Shown here piece after piece: positions 1-7,166 of a stretch of 10,134 nucleotides of DNA; position 1 is the first letter of the stretch, and the number at the start of each line of letters is the position of its first letter. A model generated the notes under the pieces. It saw only the letters and a program-made list of their open reading frames with translations, was not told the DNA's origin and ran no database searches. The position numbers and the translations under genes were made by a program. Where the stretch lies: positions 1-10,134 of the forward strand of contig JAOZGF010000052.1 of assembly GCA_027491845.1 (NCBI GenBank), in the 5' to 3' direction. This stretch comes from Thermoproteota archaeon. GTDB taxonomy: Archaea > Korarchaeota > JAOZGF01.

Positions 1-302
1 AATTAGGGTTTAAATTTGAACAAATAGAGCCTTCACTGGAGGTTGTGAGGAATATAGGGAACACTTATGCAGCATCTTCCCTTTTAGGTCTTGCTAGGGT
101 TCTTGATGAATTTGCAAAGCCTGGAAACAGGATTTTTTTTGTTTCCTATGGGTCTGGAGCTGGAAGCGATGCTTTCAGCCTAACGGTGACTGAAAACATT
201 AAAGGAGGAAAAAACGGGTTTAGAAAGGTTGATGACTATATTTCTGACAAGATTTTGGTTGACTACGAAACGTATAGAGAATATACTGGTGAAAGGTTTT
301 GA
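1..302 (+). CDS. Hydroxymethylglutaryl-CoA synthase, C-terminal part (5' truncated by window edge)
   Basis: The reading frame is open from position 3 to the TGA at 300-302, giving about 99 C-terminal residues; the start and the catalytic Cys lie upstream of the window. The enzyme condenses acetyl-CoA with acetoacetyl-CoA to HMG-CoA in the cytoplasm, the second step of the mevalonate route to archaeal isoprenoid lipids. The visible part carries family signatures: RNIGNTYAASSLLGLA, then the loop VSYGSGAGSDAFSL, then a tail ending VDYETYREYTGERF, which matches the archaeal subfamily. The codon GTG at 45 is internal, not a start, because the homologous sequence continues upstream. Its stop overlaps the thiolase start (TTGA), and the thiolase/DUF35 neighbours are the usual archaeal partners. 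Confidence 0.93.
   Translation, partial: LGFKFEQIEPSLEVVRNIGNTYAASSLLGLARVLDEFAKPGNRIFFVSYGSGAGSDAFSLTVTENIKGGKNGFRKVDDYISDKILVDYETYREYTGERF
288..292 (+). promoter_or_regulatory. Ribosome binding site GGTGA deciding the TTG start of the thiolase gene
   Basis: GGTGA lies 6 nt before TTG 299 and is complementary to the usual archaeal 16S rRNA 3' end. The same motif at 4-6 nt spacing precedes most other starts in the window. The in-frame alternative GTG at 314 has no such site. Confidence 0.75.
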
Positions 303-1498
303 GTGAGCCCGGTGTGGCTATAATTGGAGTTGGAATGACTAAAATAAAGGAGCATTGGGACAAATCCATTGTTCATTTACTTGTAGAGTCAGGTTTAGAA
401 GCCATGGACGATGCATCGCAGAAAGAAGAAATCCATGCTGAAAATATAGACATAGGTTTTCTTGGAATAGCATATGCTGGAAGCGTGTTAAACCAGAGAC
501 ATATTGGACCCATGCTAGCTGAACAAGTTGGTTTAGCCAGTGCTAGAGCGTATCACATACCGGTGGTGAGGGTTGAAAGCGCAGATGCATCAGGAGGATT
601 CGCTTTCTTTCAAGCTTATCTCGCCATAAAATCTGGTGAATACAAAATAGCCGTGGTAAGCGGTGTTGAGAAATTATCTGATTACCAAGGCATTACCTAT
701 ATAACCTCGTCTTCTTTGGACAGGGAATACGAGGCGTCGCTGGGAGGAACCCCTCATGCAATGGCGGCCTTAATCACAAGGAGACACATGCATGAATTTA
801 ACACTACAAGGGAGCAACTTGCCTTGATTGCCGTTAAAAACCATGAAAATGGATTCTATAACCCTAAGGCTCAATTTAGAAAGAAGATAAGTATTGAAGA
901 TGTTCTTGATTCGGAAATGATATCTGACCCTCTCAGAACCTACGACTTTGCACCTGAAACAAGCGATGGCGCAGCTACAGTTATTCTAGCCGACAGCAGG
1001 TTAGCTAAAAAATACACTGACGATCCCATCTATGTTTTGGCGTGTGCAGGCGCCAGCGATAGTTTAGCCCTCCACAATAGGAAGAACTTTGTAGAGCTTA
1101 AATCAGTTGTTCAAGCAGCGAAAAACGTTTACAAGAAAGCAAACATAACGCCAAGGAAAGTTGACTTCGTAGAAGCCCATGATTTCGCTACTATCTATGA
1201 GATATTGGCCTATGAAGACCTTGGATTTGTTAAAAAAGGCAAGGGGGGAAAGGCTATAGAGGAGGAACTAACTACTTTAAAAGGTGAAATTCCCTTTAAT
1301 CCGTCAGGCGGTTTAAAGGCAAGAGGACACCCTGTTGGAGCAACAGGAGTGGCTCAAATAGTTGAATCAGTGCTTCAATTAAGGGGCAAAGCAGATGGTA
1401 GACAGGTTAAAGGTGCAAAGATAGGTTTGACAGAAAATATAGGTGGAACTGGGGCAACAGCTGTTATCTCACTATTGTGTAATGGTGATGCATTATGA
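299..1498 (+). CDS. Archaeal thiolase-family protein (acetoacetyl-CoA thiolase-like) with the nucleophilic Cys replaced by Asp
   Basis: This 399-residue protein matches the archaeal thiolase family of the mevalonate cluster over its full length. Signatures include the N-terminal VAIIGVGMTK, GVEKLSD (122-128), HD..TI.EILAYEDLGF (294-310), SGGLKARGHPVGATG (336-350, general-base region His344) and NIGGTGATAV (380-389). Family members normally cleave or form acetoacetyl-CoA, and in a methanogen they form a complex with HMG-CoA synthase and a DUF35 protein. Here the nucleophile motif reads VESADASGG (92-100), so residue 96 (GAT, 584-586) is Asp where the family has Cys. The nearby family cysteines in the DCSP-type and HDCF-type motifs are Phe. 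The protein may therefore be a scaffold, an enzyme with another mechanism, or a non-thiolytic CoA-binding protein. The fold call is firm; the activity is not. The TTG start overlaps the HMG-CoA synthase stop. Confidence 0.92.
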   Translation: MSEPGVAIIGVGMTKIKEHWDKSIVHLLVESGLEAMDDASQKEEIHAENIDIGFLGIAYAGSVLNQRHIGPMLAEQVGLASARAYHIPVVRVESADASGGFAFFQAYLAIKSGEYKIAVVSGVEKLSDYQGITYITSSSLDREYEASLGGTPHAMAALITRRHMHEFNTTREQLALIAVKNHENGFYNPKAQFRKKISIEDVLDSEMISDPLRTYDFAPETSDGAATVILADSRLAKKYTDDPIYVLACAGASDSLALHNRKNFVELKSVVQAAKNVYKKANITPRKVDFVEAHDFATIYEILAYEDLGFVKKGKGGKAIEEELTTLKGEIPFNPSGGLKARGHPVGATGVAQIVESVLQLRGKADGRQVKGAKIGLTENIGGTGATAVISLLCNGDAL

Positions 1499-1959
1499 GT
1501 TCTTCCCCTGCACGATATTGGAGAGAGCTTGGGGCGAGATACAGGCTTGAAGCAAGTAAATGTACAATTTGCGGGGCAGTTTATTACCCTCCAGTAACAC
1601 CCTGCTTGGGAATGTGCCAAGCATGTAGGAGAAAATCGATCGGAAAAATGAAGACGATCAGGCTCCCTAGAAGGGGAAAAATAGTTTCATACACGATTGT
1701 TAGGGATATGGCTCCACCTGACTTTAAGACGCCCTACGCAATTGCCCTCATCGACCTAGGTGAAAAAACAATCCTTGGTAGATTAACAGACTGCAACCTC
1801 GACGAACTACATATAGGAATGGAGGTGGAGGCAGTGGGTCCAAGGAGACTTGGTGAACAAGGCAAAGACAAGTCAGGTATAATAAAATATTCCATGATGT
1901 TCCGGCCAATTTCAACTGAGAAGGAAGTTGAAGTTAAATTAAAAAAACTTAAAGATTAA
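1495..1959 (+). CDS. DUF35 Zn-ribbon/OB-fold protein, partner of thiolase and HMG-CoA synthase
   Basis: The protein has 154 residues and two parts. The N-terminal rubredoxin-like zinc ribbon has Cys23, Cys26, Cys41 and Cys44, with an extra Cys37 in a short insertion. An OB-fold follows from about residue 50 (GKIVSYTIVRDMAPP, PYAIALIDLGE, IGMEVEAVGPR). RRKSIGKM after the ribbon is typical of the family. Proteins of this family bridge thiolase and HMG-CoA synthase in archaea and hold CoA at a shared site, letting acetoacetyl-CoA pass between the enzymes; that role is known from structural work on a methanogen complex and is inferred here from sequence and gene order. The ATG overlaps the thiolase stop (ATGA), with GGTGAT at 1484-1489 as a strong ribosome binding site. 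The stop codon shares bases with the stop of the convergent hdrA gene. Confidence 0.9.
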   Translation: MSSSPARYWRELGARYRLEASKCTICGAVYYPPVTPCLGMCQACRRKSIGKMKTIRLPRRGKIVSYTIVRDMAPPDFKTPYAIALIDLGEKTILGRLTDCNLDELHIGMEVEAVGPRRLGEQGKDKSGIIKYSMMFRPISTEKEVEVKLKKLKD

Positions 1960-4337
1960 GGAACAATGGGCTTTAATGATTCGAGTATTTGCTTCTTAAT
2001 TGATGAATCAATTTCTTTGGATCCCCTTACCACCGAATCAAACATTTCAAGGATTTTTGCAAACCTCATGAACTCAGGCACATATATCTCCGAAAATCTA
2101 AATAGCTTGCCTGGAATCCTGTACTTAGTTAGGTTCTTCCTGTAAACTTTAGCTTTCTCTAAAGCTATTGCATGTACTCTCCCGAATGGGCCTTCTTCAG
2201 GGCCTTCAGCAATCATTACCCCACGAGCCCCTTTAGCAAAGGCATAGAGTATGTGGCTTAATTTTAAGACTGCGCTTGACGGAATCTTAACAAACCGAAT
2301 TGATGAAGGATAATTCATTCTGCTTAGCCCTATTGTGTCTGCAGCAGTATATGCAAGTTCTCCTTCCAAGAAAACGATAATTCTAGGTTCATCTGATGGT
2401 TTTGACAAAATGCCTTCTATTTGAGCTCTTATTTGTTCATCTGTGTAATTGTACAGTTCTAATGCGTTGACTGGACATTCAGGTACACATAGCCCGCAAC
2501 CGTTGCAAAGTACAGGGTTAACGCATGCTTTGCCTTCCCTTAAACTTATTGCAGAGAGAGGACAAATCTCGACACATTTACCGCATCCATCACATTCATC
2601 TGGTAGAGCTAAATAAGCTATAACAGGTTCTTTTTCAAGAACTCCTTTGCCTAAAAACTCAGAGGCCTTTGCAGCAGCACCTAAAGCCTCTGAACAAGTG
2701 TCTCTTATGTCCTTTGGACCTGAAACAACTCCACAAAGATAAATTCCATCATACTGGGCTGTAACCGGGTCAAGTTTAGGATGCTTCTCTAACACGAACT
2801 CATCGCTTCCTAGGGGAATTTTAAGTTTCTTAGCTAGTTCCGCAGTACCTTTACTCGCAATTAATGCTGGACACAAAACAACAATATCAACTGGATTCTC
2901 AAAAACTTCGCCAGTGAAAGTGTCTTCAGCCCTAACTAGTAATTTATCCCCATCAGGAACTACTTCAGCCACCTTACCCCTAATTAAGGTTGCCCCTTCC
3001 CTCTGGACTTTACTGTAAAACTCTTCGTATCCCCTGCCAAAGCTTCTAATGTCTAAGTAATAAATATAGATCTCCATTCCCTTGAAATACTCTAAAATTA
3101 AGAGGGATTGTTTCAATGAATACATACAACAAACCCTGCTGCAGTAGGGAACTCCGTTATTTTGATCCCTCGACCCAACACATAACACGTAGGCGATTTT
3201 TTGAGGAGGCTTCCCGTTATCTAGCCTTACAATTTTTCCTCCTGTTGGGCCTGTAACCTGTGACATTACTTCCATTTGCAGGGAAGTTATAACGTTAGGG
3301 TGATCCGGGCTATACTGCGGGAACCTCGACAGGTCGATGAAGTCAAAGCCAGTTGCTATTATAATGCATCCAACATCTAACTCAATCATCTTGTCTTTAT
3401 CTTCAAGATTTATCGCGTCCACAGGACAATTCTTAAGGCACAACTTGCATTTCTTACAATGCTCAAAATCTATTGTTCTAACTGAGGGGACTGCCTGAGG
3501 AAAGGGAATGTAGATTGCCTTCCTTACGCCAATGCCCTGATAGAACTCGCTTTCAACTTTCACGGGACACTTCTCAGTACATATTCCACAATTAGTACAT
3601 TTCTGAGGGTCAACACCTCTGGCTTTAACCTTTATCTTAACATGAAAGTTTCCTGGCCCCCCTGAAACATCCTCAACAATTGAGTAAGTGTGAAGAGTTA
3701 TGTTGGGGTGACCGTAGACATCCACCATTTTAGGCGTTAATATGCATTGGGCGCAATCGAGGGTTGGGAAAACCTTGCTGAACTGAGCCATGTGTCCTCC
3801 AATGGTTGGTTCTCTCTCCACCAAAGTCACTTTATAGCCTAAATTCGCTAGTTGCAGAGAAGCTGTTATGCCTGCTATGCCTCCACCGATCACTAACACG
3901 TCCCGGTTGATTTCCTGTACTATAGGTGTTAATGGTTCTAGTTTAGCTACTCTCTTAATCCCCCCACTAACTAAGTCAATTGCCTTCTCAGTAGCTCCAT
4001 TTTTATCATTAGAGTGAACCCATGAGCATTGCTCCCTTATGTTTACTCTCTCCAGCAAATAAGGGTTAATTCCCTTTTCTTTAACAGCTTCCCTAAAAAG
4101 TTTCTGGTGCATTCTAGGCGTGCATGATGCTATAACCACCCTGTTTAATCTTTTTTCTTCTATTGACTTTTGAATCAGTTCGATTCCAGGTTTTGAGCAA
4201 ACATAGGGGTATACCGACGAAACAATGACTCCAGGCAGTTTTTCTGTTTCCCTTCTCACCTTCTCTACATCGACTACATCTGAAATATTTCCTCCACATT
4301 CGCAGATGAAAACGCCGATCCTAGGTTCTTCACCCAT
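1956..4337 (-). CDS. hdrA: Heterodisulfide reductase subunit A (HdrA) with a cysteine-free MvhD-like C-terminal domain
   Basis: HdrA is the FAD-containing, electron-bifurcating subunit of cytoplasmic heterodisulfide reductase. The 793-residue protein has an N-terminal HdrA domain (GVFICECGGNISD, with Cys12, Cys14, Cys47, Cys72, Cys104), an FAD-binding Rossmann motif IGGGIAG (150-156) and the family stretch PTLDCAQCILTPKMVDV. An inserted two-cluster ferredoxin follows (Cys247/250/253/257 and Cys294/297/300/304), then the YCSRVCCMYSLKQ motif (398-410). A second two-cluster ferredoxin has Cys582/585/588/592 and Cys611/614/617/621. After that, residues about 650-770 resemble MvhD, the delta subunit that passes electrons from hydrogenase to HdrA, but with no cysteine left. 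HdrA without this extension is usually about 650 residues. The ATG has GGGGAG at 4342-4347 on the minus strand as a ribosome binding site. The gene is last in the hdrCBA operon, 56 nt after hdrB. Confidence 0.95.
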   Translation of the reverse strand: MGEEPRIGVFICECGGNISDVVDVEKVRRETEKLPGVIVSSVYPYVCSKPGIELIQKSIEEKRLNRVVIASCTPRMHQKLFREAVKEKGINPYLLERVNIREQCSWVHSNDKNGATEKAIDLVSGGIKRVAKLEPLTPIVQEINRDVLVIGGGIAGITASLQLANLGYKVTLVEREPTIGGHMAQFSKVFPTLDCAQCILTPKMVDVYGHPNITLHTYSIVEDVSGGPGNFHVKIKVKARGVDPQKCTNCGICTEKCPVKVESEFYQGIGVRKAIYIPFPQAVPSVRTIDFEHCKKCKLCLKNCPVDAINLEDKDKMIELDVGCIIIATGFDFIDLSRFPQYSPDHPNVITSLQMEVMSQVTGPTGGKIVRLDNGKPPQKIAYVLCVGSRDQNNGVPYCSRVCCMYSLKQSLLILEYFKGMEIYIYYLDIRSFGRGYEEFYSKVQREGATLIRGKVAEVVPDGDKLLVRAEDTFTGEVFENPVDIVVLCPALIASKGTAELAKKLKIPLGSDEFVLEKHPKLDPVTAQYDGIYLCGVVSGPKDIRDTCSEALGAAAKASEFLGKGVLEKEPVIAYLALPDECDGCGKCVEICPLSAISLREGKACVNPVLCNGCGLCVPECPVNALELYNYTDEQIRAQIEGILSKPSDEPRIIVFLEGELAYTAADTIGLSRMNYPSSIRFVKIPSSAVLKLSHILYAFAKGARGVMIAEGPEEGPFGRVHAIALEKAKVYRKNLTKYRIPGKLFRFSEIYVPEFMRFAKILEMFDSVVRGSKEIDSSIKKQILESLKPIVP

Positions 4338-4393
4338 TTTTCTCCCCTAATTCTGCCTCAACTTTTTCAACATTTGCATCCTAAAAAGCTTAA

Positions 4394-5284
4394 CTAGGCG
4401 ATTTTCAAGCCAATTTTTTCCAAATAATAGGGAGGAACCTTATTGTATTGTAAGCCCAGTTTTTCAACAGGAATTCCAAGAGACAGCCCTAGGAGTTGTG
4501 TAACGAAAACAACGGGTACCGGTTTTTCCAGTCTCTTACTTTCCATTAGTTCTTTTTGACCTGTGTCTAATTGGAAGTGACAGAAGGCACAAGGATTTAA
4601 CACGCAATCGCCCTCAGCCGCCTGAATATTCCTTATTTTATCTAAAGTATAGCGTAGAGCTAGGTCTGAAAAAGCAGACCTGACGCCGCCGCCTGCACCG
4701 CAACACATCATTTTATCCTTGTAATCTACGGCTTCCCCACCTAAGGCCTCCACAAGTTCGTCTAGGAAAGTAGGTCTCTCAGCTGATCCATGTCCTCTGA
4801 TCTTCCTGGGCTTTAAATAATGGCACCCATAGTGTACAGCTACTTTTAGCCCATTTAATGGGACTTTAATAAGCGACTTAATTTTTTCTAGGCCAATGTC
4901 ATCTAGGATCACTTCAGTGATATGTTTAACCTCCACGTTACCCTCATAGGATAATCCTTCTTTTGCAAGCGTCTCGTTTATCGTAGATCTCTTGTTTGGA
5001 TTCCTAAGGATGTAAGCAGCTTCCTGAAGAGTTCCATAACATCCGTTACAAGTTACAGTAATGTCAACACCCATGTTTTCAGCGATGGCGAGATTTCTTG
5101 CGGCCAAAATAAGCCAATTGAACAAGTCAAAGCTGCCGAAGACGCCTGGAGCAGGGCAACAGGATGCTCCATTCATCTCAAGCAGTTGAATGCCTAATTC
5201 TCTCATTACTATTTTAGTTGACGCTTCAATGTTGGGATATCTTAACGGGGTAATGCAGCCGAGAAAGTAAGCGTACTTCTTCAT
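4394..5284 (-). CDS. hdrB: Heterodisulfide reductase subunit B (HdrB), two CCG domains
   Basis: HdrB is the catalytic subunit that reduces the CoM-S-S-CoB disulfide, or a comparable disulfide, at two noncubane iron-sulfur clusters. The 296-residue protein has both cysteine-rich CCG motifs complete. The first is Cys10-x31-Cys42-Cys43-x35-Cys79-x2-Cys82; the second is Cys154-x39-Cys194-Cys195-x36-Cys232-x2-Cys235. These spacings fit the family consensus CX31-39CCX35-36CXXC exactly, so the cluster ligands appear intact. The start MKKYAYFLGC is typical of HdrB. The ATG overlaps the hdrC stop (ATGA) and has GGTGA at 5289-5293, 4 nt away, so translation is probably coupled to hdrC. The true substrate cannot be read from sequence: the window has no methyl-CoM reductase gene. 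Confidence 0.95.
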   Translation of the reverse strand: MKKYAYFLGCITPLRYPNIEASTKIVMRELGIQLLEMNGASCCPAPGVFGSFDLFNWLILAARNLAIAENMGVDITVTCNGCYGTLQEAAYILRNPNKRSTINETLAKEGLSYEGNVEVKHITEVILDDIGLEKIKSLIKVPLNGLKVAVHYGCHYLKPRKIRGHGSAERPTFLDELVEALGGEAVDYKDKMMCCGAGGGVRSAFSDLALRYTLDKIRNIQAAEGDCVLNPCAFCHFQLDTGQKELMESKRLEKPVPVVFVTQLLGLSLGIPVEKLGLQYNKVPPYYLEKIGLKIA

Positions 5285-5832
5285 TTCTTCACCTTCTCTA
5301 GCTTTTCTTTAAACCCGGAATATTCAGCCAATCTTTTAACTTCCTCTAAAGACTTTCGGTAAGCTAACGTAGTTGGAGGTATCTCGTTTAATCCAAGATC
5401 TCTCCTCATTTCCTTGATTTCTTCCTTCATAGGGATAGAATGACCTGTTTTAAAGAAGTTTTCAGCTACAAGGACATGTCTAGGTTGGACGTATCCCTCT
5501 TCAAAGGCAATGTTTCTTATTATCCTCACAATATCCGTAGTCATCACTTCACGTGGACAACGTTCTTGACATGTGTAACATGTAGTGCAATGCCAAAGTT
5601 CATCTTTACTTAAAGCTCTCTCCCGCAAACCTAGTTGTGCTTCCCTAATGATAAGTCGAACTCGCCATGCTGTTTTCCTGCCGGATGGACAACTTCCAAC
5701 GCAACTGCCGCATTGAATACAGGAATTAAGTGTTAATAGTTCTTCAACATCAAAGATCTTGCTTCCTTTACTAACGATCTCCTCTTGAAATGCTTTAGAT
5801 ATGCTTAGAAGGACTTTAGACATTTCAGGCAT
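5281..5832 (-). CDS. hdrC: Heterodisulfide reductase subunit C (HdrC), 2x[4Fe-4S] ferredoxin-like
   Basis: HdrC carries electrons from HdrA to HdrB through two [4Fe-4S] clusters. The 183-residue protein shows both cluster motifs: Cys38-x2-Cys41-x2-Cys44-x3-Cys48-Pro and Cys82-x2-Cys85-x2-Cys88-x3-Cys92-Pro. The second motif sits in the HdrC-typical context LWHCTTCYTCQERCPR. A helical region follows, including VAENFFKTGHSIP, which also recurs in HdrC proteins. The first ATG (5832) is preferred over the second at residue 4 because GGTGA at 5837-5841 lies 4 nt before it. It is the first gene of the hdrCBA operon, has its own TATA-like promoter about 35 nt upstream, and overlaps hdrB by 4 nt. Confidence 0.94.
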   Translation of the reverse strand: MPEMSKVLLSISKAFQEEIVSKGSKIFDVEELLTLNSCIQCGSCVGSCPSGRKTAWRVRLIIREAQLGLRERALSKDELWHCTTCYTCQERCPREVMTTDIVRIIRNIAFEEGYVQPRHVLVAENFFKTGHSIPMKEEIKEMRRDLGLNEIPPTTLAYRKSLEEVKRLAEYSGFKEKLEKVKK

Positions 5833-5836
5833 GAGT

Positions 5837-5841
5837 TCACC
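5837..5841 (-). promoter_or_regulatory. Ribosome binding site of hdrC
   Basis: On the minus strand this reads GGTGA, 4 nt before ATG 5832. It selects residue 1 over the nearby ATG at residue 4. Confidence 0.7.
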
Positions 5842-5867
5842 TGCTCAAGATTAATATTATCACTAAC

Positions 5868-5877
5868 TTATATAAAT
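5868..5877 (-). promoter_or_regulatory. Probable TATA box of the hdrCBA operon
   Basis: On the minus strand this reads ATTTATATAA, a good archaeal TATA box. A start site about 26 nt downstream of its centre would fall near 5846, leaving a leader of about 14 nt that still contains the GGTGA ribosome binding site. Position and sequence are seen; transcription start is inferred. Confidence 0.6.
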
Positions 5878-5890
5878 TAGTTATAGCTTT

Positions 5891-5915
5891 CGTCACCTTT
5901 ACCCTTACCGTCACC
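5891..5915 (-). repeat. Direct repeat GGTGACG x2 upstream of the hdrCBA TATA box
   Basis: Plus-strand CGTCACC occurs at 5891-5897 and again at 5909-5915, 18 nt apart start to start. Both copies lie upstream of the hdrCBA TATA box, around -45 to -70 relative to the inferred start site, where an archaeal activator could bind. Function is inferred only from position. Confidence 0.3.
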
Positions 5916-5997
5916 CTCTCTTTTAAAAATAATGTTTAGGTTTGAAGCCAAAGAAACTTAGGGGTTCCTGGAATTAAGCTGCTTTCAAAGGGTTTTG

Positions 5998-6022
5998 AAA
6001 CATTAAGAAATGTTTAAACATT
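5998..6022. repeat. Alternating AAACATT / AATGTTT repeats including a perfect 14-bp palindrome
   Basis: AAACATT at 5998-6004 is followed by AATGTTT at 6009-6015 and AAACATT at 6016-6022. The last two form the perfect palindrome AATGTTTAAACATT, and the first two form another inverted repeat with a 4-nt spacer. It lies in the non-coding stretch between the VWA gene and hdrC. It could be an operator or only AT-rich symmetry. Confidence 0.4.
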
Positions 6023-6090
6023 GCCAATTAACTCTTCGATGAGCTTAGTAAAACCATGTCCAAAAGTTTTCCGGCAAATTTAGGTCAAAA

Positions 6091-6110
6091 TAATTTTCTT
6101 AAGAAAATTA
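6091..6110. repeat. Perfect 20-bp palindrome just after the VWA gene stop
   Basis: The half-site TAATTTTCTT is followed directly by its exact reverse complement AAGAAAATTA. It begins 5 nt after the VWA stop codon in the direction of transcription and is followed on the minus strand by a short ATTTTG tract. It may act as a weak transcription terminator or 3'-end hairpin, or bind a dimeric regulator. The symmetry is certain; the role is not. Confidence 0.5.
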
Positions 6111-6114
6111 TATT

Positions 6115-7134
6115 CTATTTAGAGATTAATTTGTTAATTGCAGTGGGTATTTCATTATAGGACTTCATCAAAGTCATTTTTCCTTTCCCTAGCTTAGCCA
6201 AAGAACTGCAAATTATTCTTCCCACTTTCCATTTATCCGGGAGACAAAGAACGTAAAGTTTCGGGAATTTCTTAGCAATATCTCTAGGATCTTTGCCAAT
6301 GTTGAAGACTCCATCGCTTATGAGGACTCCCCATTTTTCCTTGGATTTGGCTTTTTTGAGTTGTTCTAAGCCTTTTTCTAAAGCATCACCTATGTTTGTG
6401 TAGCCGACAGGGTTTAAATCCAATATTTTCTCAACTAATGTCTCTATTTTCACTTTTTGGCTTATTTTTTTCAGTGTTTCCGCCCTTGTATTAAAAATAA
6501 TTAATGAAAACTCGTCATTTCTTAATTTGTATGCTGCTACGGCTGTTGCAATGGCTGCGTTAACCAGTTTTTCTCCATACATGGAGCCGCTTGTATCTAG
6601 CATTAATGCCACGCTGGCTTTTCCTTTAACCTTCCTCTCACTCACTATGTCGCTATAAGTGATCGTTTTCGGTTCTTTATCCAATATTTTCTCGAGGGTT
6701 TTTTCAAGGTTAAATTCCCGCTCGTATGGTCTAAAAGATTTTTTGACCCTCATTTTTTCGCCTGGATGGACGCTGGCTATCCTAAGCGACGTCTTAACTA
6801 CCGTTTTAGCTGCAAGCCTCCTGAAAATCTTCTTTTCCTTTTCTTTAAGCCTGCCCTTAACAAGACAGAAGAGTCTTGCGGGGGTAATGGCCCCATGGCT
6901 TCCCTTCTCAAAAACAATTTTTTTGGCTTCTTCATCTTCCAAAGCATCTGCAACAGCTTGCGGGTTCAAGAAAGCCAGTGTAACGAGAGTTTCAAGATTT
7001 TTTTTCTTAAGCGAGAGCTTTGTGAGTTCAAGGACTTCCTCATACGATGTCAGATTTTTCCTCATCAAACATCTGCTTCTACTCAGCCCCTTTTTTCGGG
7101 TTTCCAATTCAATGGTTAGAAACTTACTTTCCAA
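6115..7134 (-). CDS. VWA (von Willebrand factor type A) domain protein, partner of MoxR ATPase
   Basis: The protein has up to 339 residues. The C-terminal half is a VWA domain from about residue 172, with a complete metal-ion-dependent adhesion site: DTSGSM (Asp180, Ser182, Ser184), Thr246 in GYTNIGDAL and Asp274 in ISDG. The N-terminal half (about 1-170) is charged, mostly helical in appearance and not recognised; it has no signal peptide or membrane segment, so the protein is probably cytoplasmic. MoxR-VWA pairs are thought to act as chaperone-like systems that insert metals or remodel complexes; the client here is unknown. The start is uncertain: TTG 7134 has no clear ribosome binding site, and ATG at residue 24 (7065) is the main alternative. 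The MoxR stop is 32 nt upstream on the same strand, so the two genes are probably co-transcribed. Confidence 0.85.
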   Translation of the reverse strand: MESKFLTIELETRKKGLSRSRCLMRKNLTSYEEVLELTKLSLKKKNLETLVTLAFLNPQAVADALEDEEAKKIVFEKGSHGAITPARLFCLVKGRLKEKEKKIFRRLAAKTVVKTSLRIASVHPGEKMRVKKSFRPYEREFNLEKTLEKILDKEPKTITYSDIVSERKVKGKASVALMLDTSGSMYGEKLVNAAIATAVAAYKLRNDEFSLIIFNTRAETLKKISQKVKIETLVEKILDLNPVGYTNIGDALEKGLEQLKKAKSKEKWGVLISDGVFNIGKDPRDIAKKFPKLYVLCLPDKWKVGRIICSSLAKLGKGKMTLMKSYNEIPTAINKLISK

Positions 7135-7166
7135 GTCTTCAAGAGTTCCCTGTCTAACCCTTTTTT

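Noticed and set aside
45..302. Separate small gene starting at GTG 45
   Set aside because: The frame is open to the left edge and the residues before 45 continue the HMG-CoA synthase sequence, so it is the 3' end of a larger gene.
1375..1620. Minus-strand open frame of 81 codons over the thiolase-DUF35 junction
   Set aside because: It lies wholly inside two well-supported plus-strand genes and resembles no protein family.
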